Source: Lyophyllum atratum (taxonomy: Eukaryota > Basidiomycota > Agaricomycetes > Agaricales > Lyophyllaceae). Taken from it: DNA of 64,000 nucleotides. Location: contig JACGCN010000053.1 in NCBI GenBank assembly GCA_014905825.1, forward strand, positions 1-64,000, written 5' to 3'. Below the pieces are notes generated by a model. The model was not told where the DNA came from, made no database searches, and saw nothing but the letters and a program-made list of their open reading frames with translations. Of the stretch, positions 10,233-21,442 are shown piece after piece (position 1 is the first letter of the stretch; each line of letters starts with the position of its first letter). The position numbers and the translations under genes are program-made.

Positions 10233-10846
10233 TCAATCGTCAAGGCGGGCACATTCCGTCTTTATCTCGTCTACAACAGCGCGAAGTCGCGTCTCTCCGG
10301 CATCCTCCAGCAGATCGCAGTCCCACCACTCCCTAGGCGCCACGTCGTTCGTGTGATCAGGGTGACGTGGGATGTGGTGCGGTACAATCAGGGAGTTTTG
10401 GTCGTTGAGATCCAAACTATAAAAGCACAACTTGGTCCCCATCGCACTGATCGCATGTAGTTTAGGGATGGGACATTGCTCTGTTCATAAACGCGGCTTA
10501 TGAGCTTGCCTGTTGCAGAACATAATCATCACTGACCTGAAAGATCCCCAAGGCGCCCTCTGATCCGATCATCTGCTTCCGCCCGGGTGGACTTCAGGGC
10601 AAGAGCGGAGGGGGCCTTCAACTCAATAATGAGGAGTGGCTTCTTGCGGAGTAGAATCTCGTATGTGACGATGAAATCCGACGCCTTCGAAGACCCGGAT
10701 TGCAGAAATTGTGGCGCGACAGTGAAGTCCGAGTCGGGGGGGAAGAGGATGTTCAGAAGCTTGTTGTAAGGGCCGTGGAACTCGTTCTCCATGGCGGTCT
10801 CAGGAATGCCTTGAAACTGGCGGAGGATTTTATTGGACCAAGGCAT
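10233..10846 (-). CDS. Small PD-(D/E)XK nuclease-like protein, copy 2
   Basis: Copy of the 5389-6002 gene: the same two exons, 185-residue product and D...E-X-K residues (SDFIVTYE, LLIIELKAP). I see no coding difference between the copies. It sits between PSP1-2 and DODA-3, all on the minus strand. Function unknown; the nuclease assignment rests on the motif. Confidence 0.75.
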
Positions 10847-10963
10847 GGTGGGACGATGGTGAGAGGTTGATAGATGTAAGGGGTGGCTGTTCACGCCCGT
10901 TGTTTCTTAGTGTTTTACTGAGCAATCCGGACATGATTCTACGTCGTCGACTTCTCAAAGGTA

Positions 10964-12313
10964 TCCTGTATGTTTACTATGTTTTTACACTAAGATTATA
11001 TCTAGCTCTGCTTTGTTCCTGCAGCTGTGATATCCTTTGCGATTCGTGCTATTTCAATTACATATCTGTCCCTAATGCAAGTAGCTGCGGCTCTAACAGG
11101 CAGGAGCCTCTGAACAGTCTTGTAGAACCATCGGGAGCCTATTTATGGACTTGGATAGGATCCTACTGTTTCTTCAGCATCTCCGTATGCAGCGGCCACG
11201 GCTTTCCCATCCAAGACAACAGCTCGGTGTGATCCTTGTATTCGTCGTTCGTGTTGGGATGTATAAGCACTCTACACACCTCACACAATCAAAAATAGAT
11301 TCTTGAGACATATCAATCGAAAGAAGATTGAAGAAACAGCGAAGTCGACGCGCCGCATGCGGAACTGAATGTTGAACACTCTAGAGCGCATTTATTCTCC
11401 CATGATACGAGGTTCCAAACTTCCATGGTTCGCATGCCTAGGCATGTGCTGATTCTCCCCACCATAGGACAGCCGCCACCTTCCGTCATGTATCACACCA
11501 GGGTGGATATGAGAGAAGCATGGGGGAGCGTTCGAACGGCCAAAGGTAACAAGAAGAAGAAGAGAAATCACGTACGAGCATGGTCCTCGATTGACTGTGA
11601 GCCAGGAGAACAGTGCCCCCGTTTGATGAGGCGTGAACGTATTCACCTCGAACATCGCTGTCGGATGCGGACCTGCGTGTCCTCGCGTCTCGCTTAGCGC
11701 TTCGGAAGAGAAGCAGAAAGAACTCACCCACTGGTTTTTCCCAGAACTTATATATCCGTAGCTGCGATTTTCGCGGGACCGCGACGGGGGTGCGAATGAG
11801 ATTTGCATTCGTCGAAGGGGGTGGAGTGCATAGAAACGGGTTCTTACCTCTGGAAACTCTCGCCTAATTCGTTCATGCAGCTCTCGCGCGTACATCAGAT
11901 CGCTCTCGACTGTATGCATATAGTAAACTAAGAAATTCGAATAGGAGTTAGTCAGTCAGGGCTTTTCTTGGCCACCTAAATCGATGCTCACTATGGAAAT
12001 CAAATCCATTATTGGAAGAGTCGATAGGTGGTGGGAATTCGTCGTATGCGGGGGACTTGACGTTCGCAGGAGGGTTATAGAGGGACTTCCCATCTGCATT
12101 GACGAGATCGGGTAGAGGTTCAGCATTCTCGTATCCGTCTAGCGGGGACTTCCAATGGGACATAGTGAGCCTTATGCTATTTGAGACGGTATCTGAAGCA
12201 TAGTTATATGACCTTGGGCAAAGGCTTGGTAAGGCACCAGGTAGTTTGTCAATCTTGATGACAGGAGCTTTACAACCTTACCGTCACTGGTGCCCACGAT
12301 CACCTCACAAAGG
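10964..12313. repeat. Tandem array unit 3 (partial: DODA-3 only)
   Basis: Homology to units 1 and 2 runs from TCCTGTATG through DODA-3 and its upstream region, then stops at about 12313 (CACCTCACAAAGG), where units 1 and 2 continue with AAGAACATCAGG. No third PSP1 or nuclease-like copy follows. Six substitutions against units 1 and 2 lie between 12029 and 12298. Confidence 0.9.
11163..12163 (-). CDS. DOPA 4,5-dioxygenase-like protein, copy 3
   Basis: Intact five-exon gene with the family motifs of copies 1 and 2. The C-terminal exon is the NDEYKDHTELLSWM/LKKQ type shared with copy 2. Exon 1 carries substitutions absent from copies 1 and 2 (for example at 12029 and in the TTCGCAGGAGG stretch). 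Its upstream region differs from about 12314 onward, so it may be regulated differently. It heads away from the rightward gene that starts at 13044. Confidence 0.87.
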
Positions 12314-13043
12314 GGATGGTTGGATGATGTGTATATTCCAACACCCGGCGGGATTGACGCGAAATATATCCTTTTATGTGACATGTCGAGGAGATTTGTA
12401 GATACGCGGGTTACTAGGTGATAAGGAGAGACATACGAATGTCGCTCCATCATGTCAAGTCTGTAATTTTTGATGTCGATGGTGTTGTGATGGCAGGTAC
12501 ATAGTACTTCGAGGTCAATTGCAAACACAATCTCTGGTTTGCAGGCATAAGGGAGAGAAGCGTAGGAGTAGTCGATACCTGGAGTGGGCGACTCGGACCG
12601 TGTTGACTGGGTTGGGTAGGGAGCGAGACGGCCATCTGGCGGGAATCGAAAAGGCAACAGACGGACACATGCCAGCCCTGGAAGGAAGACAGATGACGAT
12701 ATGAGACGTATGTTGAGGGACCGATTCGCCAGATGCTGATGGGAACTGAGCTTCTGATCTGCAGCGGCGTGGGCTGGGGTGGGAGCCGGGAGGATAGAGG
12801 CAGCTGTGGACGACGAGCAGGACAGGAGCGGGACCTGTGTCGTGGCGTACAAAGGGGGATAGAATGGCGGGAAAAATGGGTGGAAAAGGTAAAATAAACT
12901 AGACCAGATCGGAACAATGTGAAATGGGCATCAAAGATGCATGGACGGGGTGGAAGGTTGGAAAAAGGCTGTAGTCTCGTCGTAACTCACTCTCTCAATC
13001 CTCGTTATATCGATTTGCTCGCGCTCGCTGTCTCTTTCTGTTC
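12314..13043. other. Intergenic: divergent promoter region
   Basis: Lies between leftward DODA-3 and the rightward RING-PH-vWA gene. Long minus-strand frames (12172-12852 and 12450-12917) have no recognisable motif and overlap one another. The C/T-rich composition fits promoter and 5' UTR sequence. Confidence 0.5.
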
Positions 13044-16000
13044 ATGCGATCAGCTTCCAACAGCAGTTGGATCTCGAGAAGCCACCGCGACTCGCCCACC
13101 CCGTCCGATCATTCCAACAAGTCTCATCAACAACCTTTGACTCCCACCTACACCGCCCCTCGTCTCGCCCCCCTCCCCCCTGGCGCCGCGAACACCTCCA
13201 AGTCTACTACCTTCAAAACCCTTCAGTCCGTCTTTCGCAAGCCGAACCGAGCTCCGTCCGTCCACTCCGCCTATTCCACCTCCACCGCTGCCTCCAGCGA
13301 AAACCACACCTCGCATCCTTATTCGGCAATGCACGTAGCTCCACTCCCTGTCGTTTCCGCCAGCCAGTCCGTAGACGATGAGGCAGAGTGCCCTGTCTGT
13401 CTGGAGCCCCTCAGCTTCAGTTTCCGTCTGCCAGGCGAGAAGCCGCACATCGTTCCCGAGTGTGGACACGCCCTTCATGAGGTCCGTAAATTAAATGACG
13501 TTGATGATTTCCTCTCATCGTCCGTCAGGCGTGCTTTACGGCTGTCTATGGTCCACCGCCAAACCAAGGTCGCAACACCATCCCCAGGAAAACTAACCTC
13601 GGAGTTTGCGGGGTATGTCGACGGCCCATGAAGGTTGGCGATGGCGATGGTGGAAAATCAAACAGTTCGTCGTCGACCTCATCATATCTCGCATGCGTGG
13701 TCTTACCCTCCCCTGTACAGAACTCGCTGCTCTAACAGGCATGGGAGATAGTAAGGCGGCCCCTCTATATCCGGGACGCGATACCCCCACCATGAGTCGT
13801 CGTGGCCCCGTCACACCATACAATCCGAACGATGACGATCCCATAGAGACCACCGGTTCCGTCAAATCGGGCCCAAATGGCGAGCACTCCCAGTACATCG
13901 TCGCGCCGTCGATTCAAGTCCGACCCGAGTTCTCGTCTCTGACACGTACAAACGACTTGACTCAACCCTTGACCTGCATTGTTGTCATCGAACTGCCGGG
14001 CAAACGGATAGCCGGCAGCACCCCAGGGCCTGTCATGAACGATAATTATGCACGGAATACGGGCAGCCATTCTCGACATGACGCCAACTCTGGTCATTCG
14101 AGTCCACACCCAGATCACCCATCGCAGACGCGACAACGGCAACAGCAACATCACCATCAGCAAGAACAAGATATGTCCCCTCGCCCATACCAAAACCACT
14201 CATTAGGACCCCCACATGATCAGTACGCCTCAGCGTCTTCCAACGGACATGATTCCTATGTCCCAGACAACATCATTCATCATGACGAAGACTCCCCCTT
14301 CAATGCCATCACGGAGGATCTCAGAAACCGCATTATCGACTGGAAAGGACATCCTCTCTCAGACCTTGGACCGTTACAGATGTACGACCTCTTGTCGGTC
14401 CGGCGGGACGCAGCGATCCGGGAATTCTACGTTTATCTATTCAAAGAAGCCATCATTTGCGTTGTCGAGGAAAAGAAGCGTGGGCTAGGACGTCTGCTCT
14501 CCAATGCATCTGGCTTTACGGATCCCGGATCAACGATGTCCTCTTCAAGCCAGTCAAAGGGTGTTCTGCGCTTGAAGGGCAGGATCTACGTCCGGCACAT
14601 TAAGCACGTCACCGCGACCTCCGCTGCTGGCGAGATGAGCCTTACCATCGACATGGAAGACGAGCTTGCATCGTTCATCCTTATCTTCAAAGAACGGTCG
14701 TCCCTGGAATCCTGGAGAAGCAATATTCAAGCACTCGTCAACATGTTCCAGAATCAAAACGGTGCCCCGCAGCCACCGCCGGACCCGCGCGTACCGAATA
14801 TGGAGGAGTTTGGGGGGAGCCAAAAAGCCATGCGCATGCTGAGCGGCAGCACACAGACAACGGTCAGTACGGTGGACAGCCTGCTGAACGGCTCATCCCG
14901 GTCCACGCTCTCCTCTTCCACATCACATGGCTCAATGCCGCAACGGCATCAGATGAACTCCAACAAACTCACGACGCTCGGCGAAGACGACGAACTCAGC
15001 AACTACGAGTCTCCGACTTCTCTGGTGACACCATACACGTCTTCGGGACCTTCCAACTCCCTCACACCCGTGCTCCACCCGCCTCTCGACCTTATACTCG
15101 TCATTTCTATGCCTCCGCCATCCGCGGTGCCTAGCACTGCCCAACTAAAGGTGCGCGTCATCCGTGCCACTCTTGACTTCCTTCTTGCGTCACTAGCGAA
15201 GAAGGATCGGTTGAGTCTGGTCACGTTCGAAGTTGGAACCGCAGGAAGAGTCAGGAAGACGCCGTTCTTGAGCCCAGGAAAGGCGCAGAGTCGGGCGAGG
15301 CTGGAAAAGTTCATCGACGAGCTTGGCGTCAGGATGGAAGACCACCAGGACGATTTTCTTGTGAGGGGCTCCAAGGACGAAAAGACAGACGTAGTCACTG
15401 CAGTTAATCATGGTTTGTGCATGCTTCGATCCTTGCTACATTTTACTCATAGCGTTCATTACTCCAGGACTTGATGTTGTTCTGCAACGGAAAGCGCGTA
15501 ACCCAGTCTCGGGCATGATCTTAGTCAGTGATGCGTCGGACAGCACGAGGCGCGCTCAAATGGATCTCGTCCTGGCTCGCGCGGAAGCCGCCAACGTACC
15601 TATCCACTCATTCGGCTATGGCCGCTCACACGATCCTGCGTCTCTTTGGCTCATGTCAAACCACACAAGCGGCACGTACACCTTTGTTAAGGACTGGTAT
15701 GATCTGCGTGATTGCGTTGCGGGATGCGTGGGCGGAATGATGTCGATCGGGCTGCTTAATATGAAGCTTCATATGAAAGTCGTTGATGGGCATCGCTTCC
15801 GGATCCGCAAGGTCTCCGGCGGGCCATCTTCGATTCTGGCTTCGGACGGCCAGAACGTGGACGTCGATGTTGGTGAACTGCGATATGGCGAACGCAAGGA
15901 GATGCTCATCGAGCTCGAGCTTGATAACGCGGACATGCAGAAGTCTGCTGCCCATTCCCGCCGCGGCAACGGCAACGGACGCCACATGAATGCCACTGAC

Positions 16001-16732
16001 CACTTTGTGCAGAGCATGGGTCTGGATGCGCTGGCCATCGATGATAATGATTTCACAGAGGGGATGATGGATCGTATGATCGACGAGGTGCCTGTCATCG
16101 AAGTCGATGGATCCTTCTTCGATCCTGCTGCTACCAAGAACGTCACGCGTCTCGCCCACCCCGTGCTCCTCACCGTCACTCTCCTGCCCATGTCGAACAA
16201 TTCGCGCCCGCCATCAACCGTCTCCGACCCTGTGATAGTCCGCCGGAGAATGGAGCTCCTCGCCTCTGACATGATCACCCGTGCTCTCGTACTAGTATCA
16301 AGAAGGAACTTCCCACAAGCACAGAAAATCATGGGAGAGACCAAGCGGATCCTGCAGACTGTGCTTCAGACGATATCACGGTCACTTCCTCCATCCAACG
16401 CCAACGGCGGGACTGTCCGCAACCGCAAGGAGATTCTAACGCTGTCCGCCGTCCGGGCAATGCAAGCCATACTGCAGGATTTGCAGGTGCTCTCGGAGGC
16501 ATTAGACGATAACGTTGAGCTCTTCGCGCATGATCAGCGCAATTTCGGTGCACAGCAGGTACGTCTTCATCACATCTCATTATTCCACATTAGCTCATAC
16601 TCGTTTTAGGCCATGATTCTTCGTGACCAGAAGAGTTGGAGTGGTCGAAGTGCAACCGAGCGATTATTCTGGACAACGGACAATTCAATAGAGCTGGTCT
16701 CTCGCAGTACTGATTGGGTGGCACGCGAGTAA
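13044..16732 (+). CDS. RING-PH-vWA protein (Far1/Ste5-like scaffold)
   Basis: Large intron-containing gene. Exon 1 ends with the first half of a RING finger (DEAECPVCLEP...ECGHALHE). After a short intron come ACFTAVYG and VCGVCRRPM, completing a C-x2-C...C-x-H...C...C-x2-C pattern. The long central exon holds a histidine/glutamine-rich linker and a PH domain (DLGPLQMYDLLSVRRDAAIR to ERSSLESWRSNIQALV). A von Willebrand A domain follows (PPLDLILVISMPP; ILVSDASDST; HSFGYG), then a vWA-associated C-terminal region. The last intron ends near 16609 and the stop is TAA at 16730-16732. This architecture is that of fungal Far1-like scaffolds, which link pheromone-receptor G-beta-gamma to the MAP-kinase module. 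The junction near 13690-13745 is unclear. Start chosen as the first ATG in frame with the RING exon. Confidence 0.82.
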
Positions 16733-17618
16733 TGCCGTGCACCCTTCTGTCCCTCCTTCCACTTCTCATTTTTCTCATCTTGGCGCCGCTCGCGTATGCA
16801 TATTCTTGTTATTATGCTGTTGAGCATAGGCTCTGGCTCTCACTCTCCCTTTATTCTATTTTTCCCTTCCTGGACCGCTTTTCATATGGTAATCACTCCT
16901 TCCCAGCATCTTTGGAACCCACTAGTGTGTAATATGGTTTTCGGTGTTGATATGAGTTTCGTCAACACTGATCAATATATATCTGATTCTCCCCCTGCCA
17001 TAATCCATGGTTTATCTGCGAAGTCGATCGACCACATCGTTTTTCAGATATGATGTTGTCCTTCTGCAAGATTACGGCGGGGTCCACAAAGATGGTCATG
17101 TTCTATGATGACATGCCTTTGTATCGATGTGTACCGTTCTGAGATATGCTGCATCTTGAGCTTTGGCGGGCAATGCCGAACTGTAAGCCTTGCATGACAT
17201 CAAAGTTATCATTGTGTTGGAAATCTGATTATCTGCAAAGAATGGAGTGGGGAGATAGGCGACAAATCCAAGGCTTTCGAGGATATAGACAGGCATTCAT
17301 AAAATAATATAGGAGATGCCCCTGGAACACGATAGTGATGTAAAAATATGAGTGTTAGATGTGCAGCTGACATGATTGCGCCACCAAATCGCATTACATC
17401 CCGCCATTGGATATTGGAGCCACACGATGATCAATACCAGTGCGTCAATTCCACCACACGAGGCTGCACCCGTTCAAGGGGATGCACTATGATAAGACAA
17501 TCCAATGAAAAGGGGAGCCGATGCAGGGCTCCGCACGGCGCTTACTACCACTATTGTGGCGCGTTCCGCAGACATCGGGGCTTGGTCCATAGATTCGAAG
17601 AACTTCTCCTATAACGCA
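16733..17618. other. Intergenic: 3' UTR and upstream region
   Basis: No gene recognised. Frames on both strands are short and without motifs. The right end is the promoter of the small secreted-protein gene. Confidence 0.5.
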
Positions 17619-17627
17619 TATATAAAA
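17619..17627 (+). promoter_or_regulatory. TATA box of the small secreted-protein gene
   Basis: TATATAAAA about 99 bp upstream of the ATG at 17726, followed by a C/T-rich leader. A strong TATA box is a feature of regulated, highly expressed fungal genes. Confidence 0.6.
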
Positions 17628-17725
17628 CTTTCCTTTCTGCCACGGCTAGCACTCTCTTCATTCCTAAACCAAACTCTGTGCCACCCAAAGAAAACCCCAA
17701 AGCACGTACACGACATCTCTTGAGA

Positions 17726-18158
17726 ATGAGGGTGGGCATCGTCTAGCTTGACGTCTGTTAAAGGCGACTCAGCCTTATATTCAGCAGTTCCCTGCGGTCC
17801 GACTTACTCTTTGCCTCATCGCATTTGCCGGCCTGAATGCTGCAAGTGTTCCCAAACTTACGGAAGTCCTTAAAGGTAGTACTGCTTCTGCTATCAACAA
17901 ACGCGTATGTTCCTCGTTCAAGGCCCCCGCTGCACCTAGCTAACATTCAAAGCCGAGCAGGCCTGCAACCTTAACACTCCCTGCCAGATCATCCCCGGCC
18001 ACCGGCCCTCACTTGGACTATTCTGCGGCACCGACGGGCCCAACGGCCCTTGCAAAACGGGTTATGTCTATCAGTGTGGCCCTATTCGTTGCTGCGAGTA
18101 CGGCCCACGGACCTCCTGTTACGTCTGCAACATGTTGTCGTGCGCGACAGGGACATAG
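17726..18158 (+). CDS. Predicted small secreted cysteine-rich protein
   Basis: Three exons by inspection: 17726-17731, 17785-17875 and 17953-18158, giving about 99 residues. The N-terminus MRQFPAVRLTLCLIAFAGLN is a classical signal peptide with likely cleavage near NAAS-VP. The mature part has 10 cysteines, including FCGTDGPNGPCKTGYVYQC and IRCCEYGPRTSCYVC, spaced like a disulfide-rich fold. It is too short and too differently spaced for a standard hydrophobin. An alternative splice that keeps the INKR stretch before a different acceptor is possible, as is an initial MRVGI exon end. A TATA box lies about 100 bp upstream. I do not recognise the family; such proteins are often effectors, hyphal-surface or fruiting-related proteins. 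Confidence 0.62.
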
Positions 18159-18389
18159 ACCCAATTGTGCTTAAGTTGTGACCTAGTAGGGGCACAAGTT
18201 GGGTTGGCAAGGCTCCGGGTTGCGTTGGAAGGAACAGCAAACCACATCTTTCCTCTCATGATTAATGTATTTCTTATTGCGTGGACCCTTTGTCCGAACC
18301 CTTGAAGTCGCGTGCCATATTTTTTCTATCCCAAGAACTTTCGAGAAAGCAACCTGTCGCGATGCTTCCTCAACATGTCAACTCGTACC

Positions 18390-20229
18390 TCAAATGTTAA
18401 GTTTGCTTCCCGGAAGATCAATGACTGACCGACCAGGTTGAAAGTGCAGATGCTTCTTGACTATATGGCCCTTCTGCGTAATGATTAAACGGCGCGGCGC
18501 AGAGGTATAGTCCCGTTCGATGATATACGAGCGGATCCTCCGGACAGAGGCTTTTCCACCCATCTCCCATTGCAAAAAGTCTTGAATGGTAAGATCTTGC
18601 ATTCCAGGATTCTCTTTGGCCACGAGGGTGGCACCTGGTTGAGCTGTTTGTCTGTTATGAATCCAGCCACTGAACAGGAGAAAAGGTTATGTATGGCTTT
18701 ACCGGAGCCCTGCAAAAAGGTCACTCTATGGCATGTAAAGCTTTATAAAATATTCGAAGCGTATTAAAAACACGACTTACGAGAGCTATCGGTCGGTTCG
18801 TAGTCAGCTGAAGATGGCGTAGCTTGGGCAAGTTGGATACCAACAGGCTACAAGCAGCTGTATCGAGGGGGTCTCTCACGAAGTTCAGAAACCGGAGTTC
18901 GATACGGAGAGAAAGGAGAGATGGCAGAAAGCGAAGAGCCCCAAACCCTTCTGCGGTCGATTGCACATAACTTGTGAGTGTCAGATTCTGTAGGGAAGAC
19001 AAGCTCGTTTGAGCCATCTGTCGTCTTACCCCACTGAATGTGCGGAGATGTGAGAGCGCTGCCGACGTGTACGCTGCAAACTCGTGAGTATTGAGCATTC
19101 TAGGCGAAAGTGACAAGCCCTCCAACGCGTTATGCCCCAGTAGAAAGTCGGGGATGTCAATTGGAAGCTGGCCCGCATGGTCGAAGTGGTTTGAGAAGTC
19201 ACCGGTCGCCAATAGCTGCAGCTTGGGCCATCGACCTGAAAGCAGGTTACGAATATCCCAGGTTGGACGTCCATGATAACTACCGTCTACGTTCGAGGCT
19301 CCATGATGGCCGCCGTCGATAGTCAACTCCTTGAGGTTCGGAGATTCGATTATCAACATGTTCCATAGCCTATCTGGGAGCGCCCTCATTTCCGGAGCTA
19401 ACGAGAGGTGTTAGTGCTGTTTTATGGAGTTCTAGCTCGGTCGGCGTATCAACTTACACCGCCAGGGTCCAGTATGTGGCTCAAGCGTAAGAGAAAATCC
19501 CACAAGGTCACGAAAAGCGAACAACTGGGATATGGAGTTGTCAGTGGCTAGCAAGAATGGTGAACAACGTTGGAGTACATTCGATGTGTCTTCAACCTCA
19601 CTCCCGATAGTCGTCCCAACGTCACGCAAATTCGCGCAACTAGTGTGGATTCGTATTTTAACTCAAGGCTTGATCACATAAATTGAGAGACCTAACCATC
19701 GTTGCAGCGTCAACCACAGAGAATCCGTGGGTGCCTGCTCTCCCTCCCATCTAAACTTTCGCAAGGCCTTGAGTCCGCCTGCAAGTGCGATGAGCTCAAT
19801 AACAGCAGCTACCCAGGATTCATCGATAGGATCCTCGATCTGACAGTTGATCCATCGAGGTGGGCGGTTAAGTCGAACTATAAGCTCTCTGGTGAACTGG
19901 GTAAGATCAGGTCGCGATTTTAATGCGTTGAGGGTGTCCTTGCAGCTTTAATTTGTCCGGAGGTCTAGAGTTCCGTATAGAAATGGGAGCAGCATGCGAT
20001 GCAACTCATGGCACTGCTTGAATAATGAGCACCATCATGCACACGACATGCGAGTTCAACGCACCGTTAGGCTGAGGTTCAGCGTGGCTGAAAGAGGTAG
20101 ATGGCTCCCAATCTCGGAAAGTACGTCAAGGGGAAGATTTAGCTTTGGGTCTGAATTTACCGTTCGCTGTGGGCGAGGAGTATGGGCTTTCTTAAACCTT
20201 CTTTTTGCAGAATGGTAGAAAGATTTCAT
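18390..20229 (-). pseudogene. F-box/LRR protein gene with an in-frame stop
   Basis: Reads as a multi-exon Agaricomycete F-box gene. The ATG at 20229 begins MKSFYHSAKRRFKKAHTPRP, and the F-box core is LNLPLDVLSEIGSHLPLSAT. The following exon reads QCHELHRMLLPFLYGTLDLR and then meets TAA at 19948-19950. Beyond it the same frame continues with SCKDTLNALKSRPDLTQFTR and NCQIEDPIDESWVAAVIEL. Later exons are typical LRR-like segments (SPNLKELTIDGG, LPSLLSLRIELRFL, LPKLRHLQLT) and splice in frame, ending near 18390. No splice pair removes only the stop. The rest of the gene looks preserved, so this is a recent pseudogene, a null allele or a base-call error. F-box proteins normally recruit substrates to SCF ubiquitin ligase. 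Confidence 0.7.
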
Positions 20230-20505
20230 GACAGGGTGCTGAGAGACATTCTGTGTGGCCAAGGATATGAGCACTTTTTGAATCTTTAACGTGTCCGGCG
20301 GAGGAGTCCGAATGCTGTTCCATGACTGGCAGGTAACCCATCAAGGCGGGGGTCATCGCCTCATGCTTAATGCCAAATGCCAGTTATTAGGCTGTCAGAA
20401 TAATAGTTCCCATATGGTGTTGCGAACAGTAAAGAGGATTCTTTGTTTGAGACGACAGCAGAGTGAAAAATGATCGAGCCGTCAGTCGGCGTCACAGACT
20501 CCAAA

Positions 20506-20607
20506 CCAGTCGCGAGGGCAGTTCTCTCACCGCCACATTTTATTCCCACCCTCTTTTCTCCGAACCTTTTCCGAAACTTGCAACTTGAACTGCCCTCTAG
20601 CGACTGG
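20506..20607. repeat. Hairpin within the left arm
   Basis: CCAGTCGCGAGGGCAGTTC at 20506-20524 pairs with GAACTGCCCTCTAGCGACTGG at 20587-20607 (a 2-nt bulge), leaving a loop of about 62 nt. The arm is therefore itself palindromic. Confidence 0.8.
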
Positions 20608-21186
20608 CACAACTTGTAAGATTTGTCTGTATTTACATCTTCGGCATCCCCGGCAATGTGCACTGTGCCATCCGACATCGACCTAAGTCTTGAGTCCATG
20701 CACCCATTCTCGAGGCTGCACTACGGCATTTGTACCAGATACCACCGAATTCAATCATCTGAACCTATGCAAATGGATCTTGGCCATTGTCTGAACATTG
20801 CCGCGCAGTGTGACGTGTCTCCGCGAAAATCAGCAATCACCTCACAGTACCCATCTTCCTCAAAGCGCATCTTCGCTACGAGGCAAAAGATATTGACCAT
20901 TCAGCGCGAGAAATCATTATATGAATGCAGCTGAAACCTATGACCTTCATAATCATGCTACAGAACATGTATTTTCGTGAGGCTTCAAGATGGTGAAGGA
21001 ACAACTGTGCCGGGGGGTTCCTCAAGGTATCGCAAGAAACCATCGGCTTCCATTTCAAGGCTTCGAAAGCAAGTTCAGACTACCTCGAGGGTTCGTTTAC
21101 CTATGCAAAAGGCCGCAGAGAAAGACCGTGGTGTGTATTGCCGGGGATGCCGAGAATGTAAATACAAGCAAATTTTACAAGTTGTG

Positions 21187-21288
21187 CCAGTCGCTAGAGG
21201 GCAGTTCAAGTTGGAAGTTTCGGAAAAGGTTCGGAGAAAAGAAGGTGGGAATAAAATGTGGCGGTGAGAGAACTGCCCTCGCGACTGG
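21187..21288. repeat. Hairpin within the right arm
   Basis: Inverted counterpart of 20506-20607: CCAGTCGCTAGAGGGCAGTTC at 21187-21207 pairs with GAACTGCCCTCGCGACTGG at 21270-21288. Same 102-bp length as the left hairpin. Confidence 0.8.
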
Positions 21289-21442
21289 TTTGGAGTCTGT
21301 CGGCGTCAATGATTTTGAGTAAACAAGGCCTTTGATCAGCTCAAGCTTGCCCTGTGAACATTGTGCTTATGTAATCTAGTTTCGTGGCATTCTGAACGCG
21401 TCTGAACGCTTCGCAACAACCAACCCTCACTCTCCCTCTCCC

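Larger units (their letters stand above)
6120..10963. repeat. Tandem array unit 2 (DODA-2, PSP1-2, nuclease-like-2)
   Basis: 4,844-bp unit. Its left part (6120 to about 6977) matches unit 3, with only one substitution noticed (6838 versus 11682). From 7185 onward it matches unit 1 almost perfectly. The switch of best partner occurs inside DODA-2. Confidence 0.92.
20484..21306. repeat. Large inverted repeat (arms 20484-20662 and 21131-21306)
   Basis: Two arms of about 178 bp are reverse complements with scattered mismatches, separated by about 470 bp. Landmarks: GTCGGCGTC...GACTCCAAACC on the left outer edge and GGTTTGGAGTCTGTCGGCG on the right; CGGCATCCCCGGCAATG inside left and TTGCCGGGGATGCCG inside right. 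The spacer contains no transposase. It looks like a non-autonomous foldback element or two insertions of one small element in opposite orientation. Confidence 0.8.

Noticed and set aside
12172..12852. Minus-strand 226-aa frame upstream of DODA-3
   Set aside because: No recognisable domain; the part inside the repeat corresponds to DODA promoter sequence in units 1 and 2, and a second frame overlaps it.
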